From: Alistipes dispar
Lineage (GTDB): Bacteria > Bacteroidota > Bacteroidia > Bacteroidales > Rikenellaceae
Reading direction: 5' to 3'
Assembly (NCBI RefSeq): GCF_006542685.1
Contig: NZ_AP019736.1
Span: forward strand, 1,460,001-1,524,000
Length of the DNA stretch: 64,000 nt
The translations under genes and the position numbers were made by a program. Within the stretch, counting starts at the first letter, position 1, and every line of letters starts with the position of its first letter. The notes beneath the pieces were generated by a model that was given only the letters and a program-made list of their open reading frames with translations, did no database searches and was not told the origin of the DNA. Below are positions 41,436 through 49,644 of this stretch, in pieces.

Positions 41436-42698
41436 ATGAAGAACAAGGATATTTTCACTTTCCGCGATGCGGAGAAACAGGCGGGCCCCGTGGCGTTCTC
41501 GACGATGCTCAAGCCGGCCGGTTCTGCCTGCAACCTCGATTGCGGCTATTGCTACTACCTCGACAAGGCCGCACAGTACGGCGGCCGGCAGGCGGTGATG
41601 GCGGACGACCTGCTGGAGCTCTACATCCGGCAGTACATCGAGGCCAACGAGGTTCCCGTGGTGACCTTTTGCTGGCACGGCGGCGAGCCGCTGCTGCTCG
41701 GCAGGGACTTCTACCGCCGGGCCGTGGCGCTCCAGCGGAAATACGCCGCGGGCAAGCGGATCGAGAACACGTTGCAGACCAACGGGACGCTGGTGGACGA
41801 GGCGTGGTGCGAGCTTTTCGCCGAAAACGGCTTCCTGGTGGGGCTGTCGCTCGACGGGCCGGAGGACATTCACGACGCATTCCGCCGGACGAAGGGCGGG
41901 CGCCCCACCTTCGCGCGCGTGATGCGGACGGTCGGGATGTTCCGGCGGACGGGCGTGGAGTACAATACGCTGAGCGTCGTGAACCGGGCCTGCGAGGGGC
42001 GCGGCGCGGAGATCTACCGCTTCTTCCGCGATACGGTCGGAAGCCGCTACATGCAGTTTCTGCCCGCCGTGGAGCATGTCGTCGATCGCGCGGGGCTGCA
42101 CCGTCCGCTGATCGTTTCGCCGGAGACGCAGGGGGCGCGGCCGGCCGAATGGTCGGTGACGGCCGAGGGCTACGGGACGTTTCTGTGCGACATTTTCGAC
42201 GAGTGGGTCGTCAGCGACGTGGGGCAGTGCTTCGTGCAGCTCTTCGACGCCACGTTGGCCCAGTGGTGCGGCGTGCAGCCGGGCGTCTGCTCGATGGGCG
42301 AGACGTGCGGCGATGCGCTTGTGGTCGAGCACAACGGCGACGTCTATTCGTGCGACCACTTCGTCTATCCCGAATACTTGCTGGGGAACATCCGCGAGAC
42401 GCCGCTCGCGGAGATCTACCGCTCGCGCCGCCGGATCGACTTCGGACTGGCCAAACGCAATGCGCTGCCGGCCGAATGCCTGCGCTGCCGGTACTACTTC
42501 GCCTGCCGCGGCGAATGTCCCAAGCACCGGTTCGAGACCGGGTCGGACGGCTGCCGCAAGAATTCGCTCTGCGAGGGGCTTTTCCGCTATTTCCGCCATG
42601 CCGAGCCTTACATGGACTACATGCGCGACCTGCTCGCCCGCGAGCAGTCCCCCGCGTGGGTCGTGCCGTTCGCCCGGCGGCGCATGGGGCTGATGTAG
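41436..42698 (+). CDS. Radical SAM enzyme, anaerobic sulfatase-maturase type
   Basis: Predicted to convert the active-site Cys or Ser of sulfatases to formylglycine. The 420-residue protein has the SAM-cluster motif CNLDCGYCYY (about 29-38, CxxxCxxC) and a maturase-like core (FCWHGGEPLLLGRDFYRRAV, LQTNGTLVDEAW). The SPASM-type C-terminal cysteines follow: GVCSMGETCGDALVVEHNGDVYSCDHFVYPEY split near 287-318, and CLRCRYYFACRGECPKHR near 380. I chose MKNKDIF at 41436; upstream codons precede a likely -7 box and are not conserved in type. No sulfatase lies in the window, so the client is elsewhere. Confidence 0.9.
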   Translation: MKNKDIFTFRDAEKQAGPVAFSTMLKPAGSACNLDCGYCYYLDKAAQYGGRQAVMADDLLELYIRQYIEANEVPVVTFCWHGGEPLLLGRDFYRRAVALQRKYAAGKRIENTLQTNGTLVDEAWCELFAENGFLVGLSLDGPEDIHDAFRRTKGGRPTFARVMRTVGMFRRTGVEYNTLSVVNRACEGRGAEIYRFFRDTVGSRYMQFLPAVEHVVDRAGLHRPLIVSPETQGARPAEWSVTAEGYGTFLCDIFDEWVVSDVGQCFVQLFDATLAQWCGVQPGVCSMGETCGDALVVEHNGDVYSCDHFVYPEYLLGNIRETPLAEIYRSRRRIDFGLAKRNALPAECLRCRYYFACRGECPKHRFETGSDGCRKNSLCEGLFRYFRHAEPYMDYMRDLLAREQSPAWVVPFARRRMGLM

Positions 42699-42722
42699 GG
42701 CGTGCGGCCCGGACGCGAACGG

Positions 42723-42752
42723 AAGGGGCGCCGCTCGGAAGCGGCGCCCCTT
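42723..42752. terminator. Shared terminator of the maturase gene and rnpB
   Basis: A perfect 13-bp stem (42723-42735 with 42740-42752) with a four-base loop between convergent units. Neither side has a long U-run (TTCCGTT on the minus strand, TTCGT on the plus). Confidence 0.65.
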
Positions 42753-42756
42753 CGTA

Positions 42757-43174
42757 CGTGCAGGTCCTGTAAGCCGGGTTCTGTCCCCGGGGCGGACCCC
42801 GGGTCTCTGTCATTTATCTACGGCGGCGGTCTCCCGCCGTCTCAAGCAACCTACCCCCCGACATCGGGCGAGCAACCCTTGATTGCCGGTATACACGGTC
42901 TTGCAACCCACGGGACGTACTGCCGGGCGACATCGCTGCCCCCGCGGTGGGCTCTTACCCCGCCTTTTCACCCTTACCCGCCGGACACTCTCCGGAGCGC
43001 GGCCCGGAACCCCGAAGGCTCCGTCCGTTCCGCGAATGCCCGCCTGCGGGCGGTCGTTCTCTGTTACGCTCCCACAACCTCACGGCTGTCAAGTCATTAG
43101 CTTGCGTGGCGCTCTGCGTTGCCCGGACTTTCCTCTCCCGGCCGGCGGCCGGCAGCGACAGAGCGGACCTGCGC
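42757..43174 (-). ncRNA. rnpB: RNase P RNA
   Basis: Catalytic RNA that trims tRNA 5' ends, about 418 nucleotides, bacterial type A. On the minus strand it begins with the P1 strand (CGCAGGTCC) and then has GGAAAGTCCGGGC, the universal CRI region. Near the 3' end come ACAGAACCCGGCTTA and the matching P1 strand (GGACCTGC). Ends are placed from the P1 pairing and could be off by a few bases. TATCTTTG on the minus strand at 43184-43177 is a good -7 box just upstream. Several open frames that cross this gene are artefacts. Confidence 0.94.
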
Positions 43175-43176
43175 GG

Positions 43177-43184
43177 CAAAGATA
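43177..43184 (-). promoter_or_regulatory. -7 box of rnpB
   Basis: TATCTTTG on the minus strand directly upstream of the predicted 5' end, as expected for a strongly transcribed stable RNA. The -33 element is not obvious. Confidence 0.55.
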
Positions 43185-43304
43185 GGTATTTCGGCGGGAA
43201 AAACCTGCTGCGGCGACGCATTTTTCCTCCGTGCGGCCGTCGGCTCTCCGCGCGGCCGCTCCGGCCCGGGCCCCGGGCGGTCGTTTTCCGCCTCCGTGCG
43301 GCGG

Positions 43305-44687
43305 TCAGAGGATGCGCTTTACGTAGCGGAAGAGTTTGTAGGGCATGTAGCGGAACGGCGGGTCGATCCAGGTCGGCGTCTCGACCACCGCACGGCGGTG
43401 CGAGAAGGCGTCGAAGCTGTCGCGGCCGTGGTAGCGGCCCATGCCCGAATCGCCCACGCCGCCGAAGGGCAGGTGCTCGTTGGCGATGTGCATGATCGTG
43501 TCGTTGAGGCAGGCTCCGCCCGAAGAGGTGCGCCGCAGTACTTCGCGGCCGCTCTTTTCGGGGCCGAAGTAGTAGAGCGCCAGCGGTTTTTCGCGTTCGG
43601 TGACGAACGCCACGGCCTCGTCCGTCGTCCGGAACGGGACGACCGGCAGCACGGGGCCGAAGATCTCCTCCCGCATGACCGGGGCGAGGGGATCGACCTC
43701 CGTGAGCAGCGTGGGTTCTATGTAACGTTCCGCGCGGTCGGTGCGGCCTCCGAGGCGGACCGTGCCCTGCGCGAGGTAGCTTGCCACGCGGTCGAAGGCC
43801 CGGTCGTTCACCAGCCGGACGTAGTGGGGGCTTTGCCGGGCGTCGTCGCCGTGCAGGCGCCGCAGCGCCCGGGCGTAGGCCGCGGGGAACGCATCGGCGA
43901 GCGATTCGTGGAGCAGCAGGTAGTCGGGGGCGATGCAGGTCTGCCCCGCATTGAGGGTCTTGCCCCATGCGATGCGGCGCGCGGCGGTCTCCACGTCGGC
44001 GCCTCGGTCCACGATGCAGGGGCTTTTGCCGCCCAGCTCCAGTATGACGGGCGTGAGGTGCCGCGCCGCGGCGGCCATGACGATCCGCCCCAGCGCGGGG
44101 CTGCCCGTGAAGAAGACGAGGTCCCAGCGCCGGTCCAGCAGCAGCGTATTGACGTCGCGGTTGCCCTCGACGACGGCGACGTAGCGCTCGTCGTAGATTT
44201 CGCCGATCATCGCGCGGAGCGTCGCCGAGACGTGCGGCGTGTAGGGCGAGGGTTTCAGTACGGCGGTGCAGCCCGCCGAGATGGCTCCGACGAGCGGGTT
44301 GAGCAGCAGTTGCACGGGATAGTTCCACGGCGAGACGATGAGCGCCGTGCCGAGCGGCTCGGAGAGGATGCGGCTCGCCGAGGGAAAGAGCTTGAGCGGC
44401 GAGGGCCGCCGCTCGGGGCGCATCCAGCGGCCGAGGTGGCGGAGGTGGTTCCTCACTTCGCTCCGCACGATGCTCAGCTCGGTGAGGCAGGCCTCCTCAG
44501 GGGATTTGCGCAGGTCCTGCCACAGGGCGTCGCAGAGCCGCCGCTCCCATTGCCGCAGCGCCTGCTCCATCCTTCGGAGCATGATGCGGCGGAAGTCGGC
44601 CGGGAGGGTGGCTCCCGAGCGGAAATAGTCCCGTTGTGCGGCGTGGATCGCCGCGATGCGTTCGGCGGAGGTGTTTCCCAGAGGCAT
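43305..44687 (-). CDS. Aldehyde dehydrogenase (class 3-like)
   Basis: NAD(P)-dependent oxidation of aldehydes to acids, 460 residues, the short class-3 type. Motifs in order are IVSPWNYPVQLLLNPL (coenzyme region, about 112-127), FTGSPALGR, LELGGKSPCIVD (with the catalytic Glu near 210), NAGQTCIAPDY (nucleophile Cys near 245) and EEIFGPVLPV. The C-terminal 30 residues (PFRYMPYKLFRYVKRIL) are basic and amphipathic, as in membrane-associated class-3 enzymes. It starts 64 bases after a truncated dehydrogenase remnant. Confidence 0.93.
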   Translation of the reverse strand: MPLGNTSAERIAAIHAAQRDYFRSGATLPADFRRIMLRRMEQALRQWERRLCDALWQDLRKSPEEACLTELSIVRSEVRNHLRHLGRWMRPERRPSPLKLFPSASRILSEPLGTALIVSPWNYPVQLLLNPLVGAISAGCTAVLKPSPYTPHVSATLRAMIGEIYDERYVAVVEGNRDVNTLLLDRRWDLVFFTGSPALGRIVMAAAARHLTPVILELGGKSPCIVDRGADVETAARRIAWGKTLNAGQTCIAPDYLLLHESLADAFPAAYARALRRLHGDDARQSPHYVRLVNDRAFDRVASYLAQGTVRLGGRTDRAERYIEPTLLTEVDPLAPVMREEIFGPVLPVVPFRTTDEAVAFVTEREKPLALYYFGPEKSGREVLRRTSSGGACLNDTIMHIANEHLPFGGVGDSGMGRYHGRDSFDAFSHRRAVVETPTWIDPPFRYMPYKLFRYVKRIL

Positions 44688-44750
44688 GGCGGTGGGGATC
44701 GTTTTATCCGGTGAAGCGGTCCGTCGTGCGGTAAATGCCGGCCCGGCGGT

Positions 44751-44927
44751 CTATGACGGGACCGAACAGGTACGCGGGAGCGCGCCCTGCGTGAAGCGGC
44801 GCGGATGGAATCCCCGCGGGATGCCGCGGGGCGTGCTCCCGCGTCCGAGGGCCGTCCGTCCCGTGATGGGCCCGATGCCGGAGCCGCCGCCGGTGACGGG
44901 CACGCATTTGTCCTTGAACCGGGTCAT
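44751..44927 (-). pseudogene. 5' remnant of a short-chain dehydrogenase gene
   Basis: Beginning at an ATG that overlaps the stop of the vWA gene (ATGA at 44927-44924), the first residues read MTRFKDKCVPVTGGGSGIG. This matches the N-terminus of classical short-chain dehydrogenases (KDKxxxVTGGGSGIG, the NAD-binding glycine motif). After that, similarity ends and the frame stops at codon 59, while family members run to about 250 residues. The rest of the gene is missing before the aldehyde dehydrogenase gene, so a deletion is likely. A chance resemblance cannot be fully excluded. Confidence 0.6.
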
Positions 44928-45970
44928 AGGCCGGGCTCTTTCCGTTCCGGTTCGCGGAAGATGTTCAGGTGCGCCAGCAGCGGATTCCGTCGGTCGAGCA
45001 CCAGGAATTCCGCCAGAAGCAGGACGAGCGCCGCCAGGAGCAGGTATTGGTACTGTTCGTTGAACTCCTCGAAACGGACCGTCGAAAGCTCGGAGCGCTC
45101 CATGTCGTTGATCTCCCGCACGATCTCGTCCAGGCCGATGTCCTGCTTCGTGGCGCGGACGTAGGCGCCGCCCGTCGTCTCGGCGATCTTCGAGAGCATC
45201 TCCTCGTTGAGCTTCGAGACGACCATCTCGCCCTGCTCGTCCTTGATGAATTCGCCGTCGATCTGGATCGGCGCGCCTTCGGGCGTGCCGATGCCGATGG
45301 TGTAGATGCGGATGCCCTGCCGGGCGGCGCGTTCGGCCACGGCCAGGGCGTCGTCCTCGTGGTTCTCGCCGTCGGTGATGAGCACCACGACGCGGCCGTG
45401 CCCCGCTTCCGTCTCGCCCGAGAAGGCGAGCAGCGCCTGTTCGAGGGCCTTGCCGACGGCCGTGCCCTGCACCGGCACGAGCGACGGGTCGATCCGCCGC
45501 GCGAAGGCCCGCGCCATGCGGTAGTCGGAGGTGATCGGCAGCTGCACCTTCGGCTCGCCGGCGAAGACGATCAGTCCCACGCGGTCCTGCCGCAGCCCCT
45601 CGAAGAGCTTGCCGATGGCGTATTTGGTCCGTTCGAGGCGGTTGGGTTCGAAATCCTCGGCGAGCATCGAGTTCGAAACGTCCACCGCGAGCATCATCTC
45701 GATCCCCTGCGCCTTCTCCTCGCGGAGTTTGGAGCCCAACTGCGGCCGCGCCGCGGCCAGCGCCGTCAGCGCCACGGCGGTGCAGAAGAGGACGAACCTG
45801 AATTTCACGCGCCCGGTGGAGACCTCGGGCATCAGTTCGCCGAGAGTCTCCGGGCGGCCGAAGCGGGCGAGCCGCCTGCGGCGGTTGCGCATCGCCAGCC
45901 AGAAGAGCGCGACGAGCGCCGGGACGGCTGCGAGCAGCCAGAGGTATTGCGGATTTGCGAATCGGAACAT
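44924..45970 (-). CDS. vWA-domain membrane protein, BatB-like
   Basis: A 348-residue protein with two N-terminal membrane helices (about 8-25 and 58-72), a periplasmic vWA domain and a C-terminal helix (about 308-325). The metal-ion-dependent adhesion site is complete: DVSNSM (about 96-101), a Thr near 170 (VQGTAV) and LITDGENHED (about 196). These proteins form the Bat aerotolerance-type complex with MoxR and DUF58. It lies 13 bases after the second vWA gene. Confidence 0.9.
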   Translation of the reverse strand: MFRFANPQYLWLLAAVPALVALFWLAMRNRRRRLARFGRPETLGELMPEVSTGRVKFRFVLFCTAVALTALAAARPQLGSKLREEKAQGIEMMLAVDVSNSMLAEDFEPNRLERTKYAIGKLFEGLRQDRVGLIVFAGEPKVQLPITSDYRMARAFARRIDPSLVPVQGTAVGKALEQALLAFSGETEAGHGRVVVLITDGENHEDDALAVAERAARQGIRIYTIGIGTPEGAPIQIDGEFIKDEQGEMVVSKLNEEMLSKIAETTGGAYVRATKQDIGLDEIVREINDMERSELSTVRFEEFNEQYQYLLLAALVLLLAEFLVLDRRNPLLAHLNIFREPERKEPGL

Positions 45971-45983
45971 AGCGGTCTTTTCT

Positions 45984-46979
45984 TTACGGAATCCGTTTCA
46001 GCACGAGATTCGAGAGGAGGAATTCGAGCAGCAGGGCTCCGAGGGCCGCCAGTGCCCACACGAGGAACCGCTCGTGGTAGGAGATGCGCTCGGTGACCTC
46101 CACCTTGCTCTTTTCCAGCTGGTTGATTTCGTCGTAAATGGCTTTGAGCTTGGCGTTGTCCGTGGCGCGGAAGTATTTGCCTCCCGTCAGGTCGGCCATG
46201 GCACCGAGCGTCTTCTCGTCGATCTCGACCTTGGCCATCACCACGTCGCCCGTGGGCTGTCCGTAGATGTCCACCGCCGGGTAGGGGGCCGTGCCTTCGG
46301 TTCCGACACCGATCGTATAGACGCGGATACCCTGCGCCCGGGCGATTTCGGCGGCGGTCATGGGAGCGATCTGTCCGCGGTTGTTCACGCCGTCGGTCAG
46401 CAGGATGATGACCTTCGACTTGGCCTCGCTCTCGCGCAGGCGGTTGATCGCCGTGGCCAGTCCGTTGCCGATGGCCGTGCCGCTGTCGTCGATCAGTCCG
46501 CTGCGGATGCGCGCCAGGAGCGTCTGGAGCGTGCTCTGGTCCGTGGTCAGGGGGCTTTGCGTGAAGGCTTCGGCGGCGAAGACCACCAGTCCGATGCGGT
46601 CGCCGTAGCGGTCGGCGACGAACGAGCCGGCCACCTCCTTGGCGGCCGTGATGCGGTCGGGCCGGAAGTCGCGGGCGAGCATCGAGGCCGAGACGTCGAT
46701 GGCCAGCACGATGTCGATGCCTTCGGTGTTCGTGCGGACGTTCTGTTCGATGTCCTGCGGCCGTGCCAGCGCCACGACGAGCAGCGCGAAGGCCGCCGCA
46801 CGCAGCGCGAAGGGCAGGTGGCGCAGGTAGTGGCGCACGGTTTTCGGTGCGTGCAGAACGCCTGCCACGGTCGAGATCCGGATCGCGGCGCCGCCCTGCA
46901 TCGTGCGCCAGACGTAGTAGGCGGTCATCGGCGCGAGCAGCGTGAGCAGCCACAGATAATGGGGTGATGCGAATTGCAT
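45984..46979 (-). CDS. vWA-domain membrane protein, BatA-like
   Basis: A 331-residue paralogue of the downstream vWA protein with the same plan: N-terminal helices, MIDAS motif DVSASML (about 91-97), Thr site near 166 (SGTAIGNG), LLTDGVNNRGQ (about 194) and a C-terminal membrane helix (about 305-325). Tandem BatA/BatB vWA proteins are usual in this operon type. It follows the TPR gene by 15 bases. Confidence 0.9.
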   Translation of the reverse strand: MQFASPHYLWLLTLLAPMTAYYVWRTMQGGAAIRISTVAGVLHAPKTVRHYLRHLPFALRAAAFALLVVALARPQDIEQNVRTNTEGIDIVLAIDVSASMLARDFRPDRITAAKEVAGSFVADRYGDRIGLVVFAAEAFTQSPLTTDQSTLQTLLARIRSGLIDDSGTAIGNGLATAINRLRESEAKSKVIILLTDGVNNRGQIAPMTAAEIARAQGIRVYTIGVGTEGTAPYPAVDIYGQPTGDVVMAKVEIDEKTLGAMADLTGGKYFRATDNAKLKAIYDEINQLEKSKVEVTERISYHERFLVWALAALGALLLEFLLSNLVLKRIP

Positions 46980-46994
46980 GGTCGTTTCGTTTTT

Positions 46995-47780
46995 TTACCA
47001 GTTCTTCCTGCCGCGGACCACGACGCCCCGTTTCTCCTTGAGTTTCTCCTGCGTCTTGTCCTCCTGGGCCTGGATGGCGTCGAGAATCTGCTCCTGCTCC
47101 TGCGGCGAGATGCCCGGAGCCTGCTGCGGCGAACCCTGTGCGTCGCCCTGCTCCCCCTTGTCGGATTGCGGGGGCTGCTGCTGCGGGTTTCCGTCCTGCC
47201 CGGGATCCTTCCGGTCCTGCTGCCCCTGCTGCGGGTCCTGCCGTCCCTGTCCCTGCTGCGGATTCTGCTGCCCCTGCTGGTTCCGATCCTGGTTCTGGTT
47301 CTGATTCTGGTTCTGCTGGTCGTTGCCGCCTCCGCCGTTCTGGTCCTGGTCGAGCAGCCGCTTGGTGTAGGCGTAGTTGTACTTGGCCTCCATGTCGGAC
47401 GGGTTCAGCCGCAGCGATTGCTTGTAGCTTTCGAGCGCCTCCTTGTACTTCTGCTGCTTGAACTGCGCGTTGCCCAGATTGTAATAGGCTTCGGCCAGCT
47501 CCGTCTCCGGACGCAGCGTGTCGGCGGCGGCCTGCCGGAGGGTCTGTTCGGCGCGGTCGAAGCGTTCGGCCTTGTAGAGGGCGTTGCCGAGGTCGTAGGT
47601 GGCCTCGAACTGCCCCGGGACGGCTTCGAGCGCCTGCTCGTAACGGCGGATCGACTCCTCGTAATTGCCCTTGGCGTACTGCCGGTTGCCTTTGCGGACC
47701 AGCGAACGTTCGGGCATCTGCTGCGCTCCGGCCGCGGCGGCCGTGAGCAGGAACAGGAGCGTATAGAGTGACTTCTGCAT
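46995..47780 (-). CDS. TPR protein with Gln/Asn-rich region, BatC-like
   Basis: A 261-residue exported protein. After a signal peptide (cleavage near GAQ) come tetratricopeptide repeats covering about 26-140 (GNRQYAKGNYEESIRRYEQAL, LGNALYKAERFDRAEQTL, YYNLGNAQFKQQKYKEALESYKQSL, each one helix pair). Residues about 147-225 are low-complexity Gln, Asn, Asp and Gly repeats, likely disordered. The TPR part probably binds the vWA partners. It precedes the vWA genes here, whereas in the described Bacteroides order BatC follows BatA and BatB. Confidence 0.88.
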   Translation of the reverse strand: MQKSLYTLLFLLTAAAAGAQQMPERSLVRKGNRQYAKGNYEESIRRYEQALEAVPGQFEATYDLGNALYKAERFDRAEQTLRQAAADTLRPETELAEAYYNLGNAQFKQQKYKEALESYKQSLRLNPSDMEAKYNYAYTKRLLDQDQNGGGGNDQQNQNQNQNQDRNQQGQQNPQQGQGRQDPQQGQQDRKDPGQDGNPQQQPPQSDKGEQGDAQGSPQQAPGISPQEQEQILDAIQAQEDKTQEKLKEKRGVVVRGRKNW

Positions 47781-47792
47781 CGTTGTCGCGGT

Positions 47793-48761
47793 TTAGTTTT
47801 GCGTCGGGTCCGCCTCTCCGGCCGGGGTCTCCTCCTCGACGGGTTTGGTCTCCTCGACGAAGTAGTAGGCTTTCAGATAGTCGGCCTCGTTCTCCTCGGC
47901 CGGCGGCGTCGCCTTGGCGAATTTCACCAGATCGGCGTCGCGCAGGATCGCCGTGAGGTCCATGCGGGCCTTGTCCGGAAGCTCCTCCGCGCGCATCGCG
48001 TCGATGATCTCGTCGGAGGTCATCTCCATCGCTCCGATGTCCCAGCGCGCCGCGATGTAGGTGCGCAGGATGTCCGTCAGTCCCGAATAGTACTGTTTGT
48101 GGCGGTTGTTCTGCCACAGTTTCTGGTTGTGGAGCGCTTCGAGCGCCTGGATGGCCGCGACGTGCGGCGGCAGCGGCGGGGCGGGTTTGAACAGGTCGCC
48201 GAGCCGTTTGCCGCGGGCCGCGAGCCAGCGGTGGAGGGCGTAGGCCGCGGCGGCCAGCAGCGCGAGCGCCAGCAGGCTCCAAAGGACGTAGCCGCGGATC
48301 TCGCGGAACCGGAACGGCAGGGTGCGCTGTCCCTTCAGGTCGTAGATCGACTGCGACGTGGAGTCGATCTGGAACGTCGTCACCTCGAGATAGACCGAGT
48401 CGCGGCTCGAAAGCGTGTCGAGGATGTTCTTGTCGGCGTAGAGCACCCGCGCCGTGCCGAGGTTGTAACGGCCCTCGTCGAAGGCCGCGAGGCGGTAGCG
48501 CTTGCGCAGCTTCAGGCGGCGGCCGTCGCGTTCGAGCGTATCGACCGGCAGGCTCTCGACCACCTCGATCTTGCCGTCCCGGTCCTCGAACTCCGGGAAC
48601 TCCACCACCTGCACGAGGTCCTTCTCCACGTCGATCACCAGATCGAAGCGGTCGCCGATCAGAATGCTGTCGGGTTCGGCGTGCGCCGTGACCGTCGGCG
48701 TGTTCTGCGCCGCGGCCGGCACGCCGGCCAGCAGGAGGAGCGTTGCTAAGAGTCGTCTCAT
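47793..48761 (-). CDS. Bat-operon membrane protein with N-terminal Ig-like domain
   Basis: A 322-residue protein with a signal peptide (cleavage near AAA), a strand-rich periplasmic domain (about 22-150, beginning TVTAHAEPDSILIGDRFDLVIDV, a BatD/oxygen-tolerance-like pattern) and one membrane helix (about 165-185). A cytoplasmic helical tail of about 130 residues follows with an acidic end. It is probably an assembly or regulatory partner of the vWA proteins. The ATG overlaps the DUF58 stop (ATGA), which fixes the start. A specific Bat letter cannot be assigned with confidence. Confidence 0.8.
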   Translation of the reverse strand: MRRLLATLLLLAGVPAAAQNTPTVTAHAEPDSILIGDRFDLVIDVEKDLVQVVEFPEFEDRDGKIEVVESLPVDTLERDGRRLKLRKRYRLAAFDEGRYNLGTARVLYADKNILDTLSSRDSVYLEVTTFQIDSTSQSIYDLKGQRTLPFRFREIRGYVLWSLLALALLAAAAYALHRWLAARGKRLGDLFKPAPPLPPHVAAIQALEALHNQKLWQNNRHKQYYSGLTDILRTYIAARWDIGAMEMTSDEIIDAMRAEELPDKARMDLTAILRDADLVKFAKATPPAEENEADYLKAYYFVEETKPVEEETPAGEADPTQN

Positions 48762-49642
48762 CGCTGTTTGAAGAGTTTCATCAGTTCGGCCACGTAGTCC
48801 CCGTCGGTGGAGATCGTCGCCGTGTCGATACGGTTGTGCTTGAGCGTCTGCTCGATGCCGGCGCTGCGCCGTCTCCACGATTCGGCGTAGTGCTCGCGCA
48901 CGGCGCGCGAGGAGGTGTCCACCCAGACCTTGCGCCCCGTCTCGGCGTCGCGCAGCTCGACGATGCCCACGTCGGGCAGCTCCGTCTCGCGCGGGTCGTA
49001 GATGCGGATGCCCACCAGGTCGTGCCGTCCGCCGGCGATCTTCAGCGCGTCGTCGAGGGCCGAGCGGTCCTGCGAGGAGTCCATGAAGTCCGAGAGGATG
49101 AAGGTCGTGCAGCGCTTCTTGTTCACGTTGGTCAGGAAGCGCACCGGCTCGGAGAGCTTCGTGCCCGCGGATTCGGGGCGGAAGCCGATGAGTTCGCGGA
49201 TAATCATGAGGATGTGGCTGCGCCCCTTCTTCGGGGGGATGAACTTCTCGACCTTGTCCGAAAAGAAGATGCACCCCACCTTGTCGTTGTTCTGCGCGGC
49301 CGAGAAGGCCAGCACGGCGGCGATTTCGGTGATGATGTTTTTCTTGAGCCGCTCCGTCGTGCCGAACATGCGCGACGCGGAGACGTCCACGAGCAGCATC
49401 ATCGTCAGCTCGCGCTCCTCCTCATAGACCTTGATGTGGGGCTTGCGCGAGCGGGCCGTCACGTTCCAGTCGATGTCGCGCACGTCGTCGCCGGCGCGGT
49501 ACTCCCTCACTTCGGAAAACGACATGCCCCGCCCGCGGAAAGCCGTGTGGTACTTTCCGGCGAAGATCTCGTTCGAAAGACCGCGCGTCTTGATTTCGAT
49601 CTTCCGGACCCGTTTCAGAATATCGTTTTCGCTCTCCTGCAT
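48758..49642 (-). CDS. DUF58 domain protein
   Basis: A 294-residue cytoplasmic protein of the DUF58 family, a vWA-like fold that accompanies MoxR ATPases. The hallmark block EYRAGDDVRDIDWNVTARSRKPHIKVYEEERE lies near residues 48-79 (quoted in parts: YRAGDDVRDIDW, RKPHIKVYEEE), followed by LLVDVSASRMFG. It is coupled to the next gene by an ATGA overlap and begins 2 bases after the MoxR stop. Confidence 0.93.
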   Translation of the reverse strand: MQESENDILKRVRKIEIKTRGLSNEIFAGKYHTAFRGRGMSFSEVREYRAGDDVRDIDWNVTARSRKPHIKVYEEERELTMMLLVDVSASRMFGTTERLKKNIITEIAAVLAFSAAQNNDKVGCIFFSDKVEKFIPPKKGRSHILMIIRELIGFRPESAGTKLSEPVRFLTNVNKKRCTTFILSDFMDSSQDRSALDDALKIAGGRHDLVGIRIYDPRETELPDVGIVELRDAETGRKVWVDTSSRAVREHYAESWRRRSAGIEQTLKHNRIDTATISTDGDYVAELMKLFKQR

Positions 49643-49644
49643 CG

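Noticed and set aside
42702..43185. Short open frames between the maturase and aldehyde dehydrogenase genes
   Set aside because: They overlap RNase P RNA. Such frames are a known annotation artefact of rnpB.
44704..44907. A 67-codon minus-strand frame in the gap before the aldehyde dehydrogenase
   Set aside because: It is in a different frame from the SDR-like start and has Arg/His-rich content. The SDR remnant explains the region better.
47090..47345. Gln-rich repeats as a possible CRISPR or tandem-repeat array
   Set aside because: The repeats are coding, irregular in length and in frame with the TPR protein.
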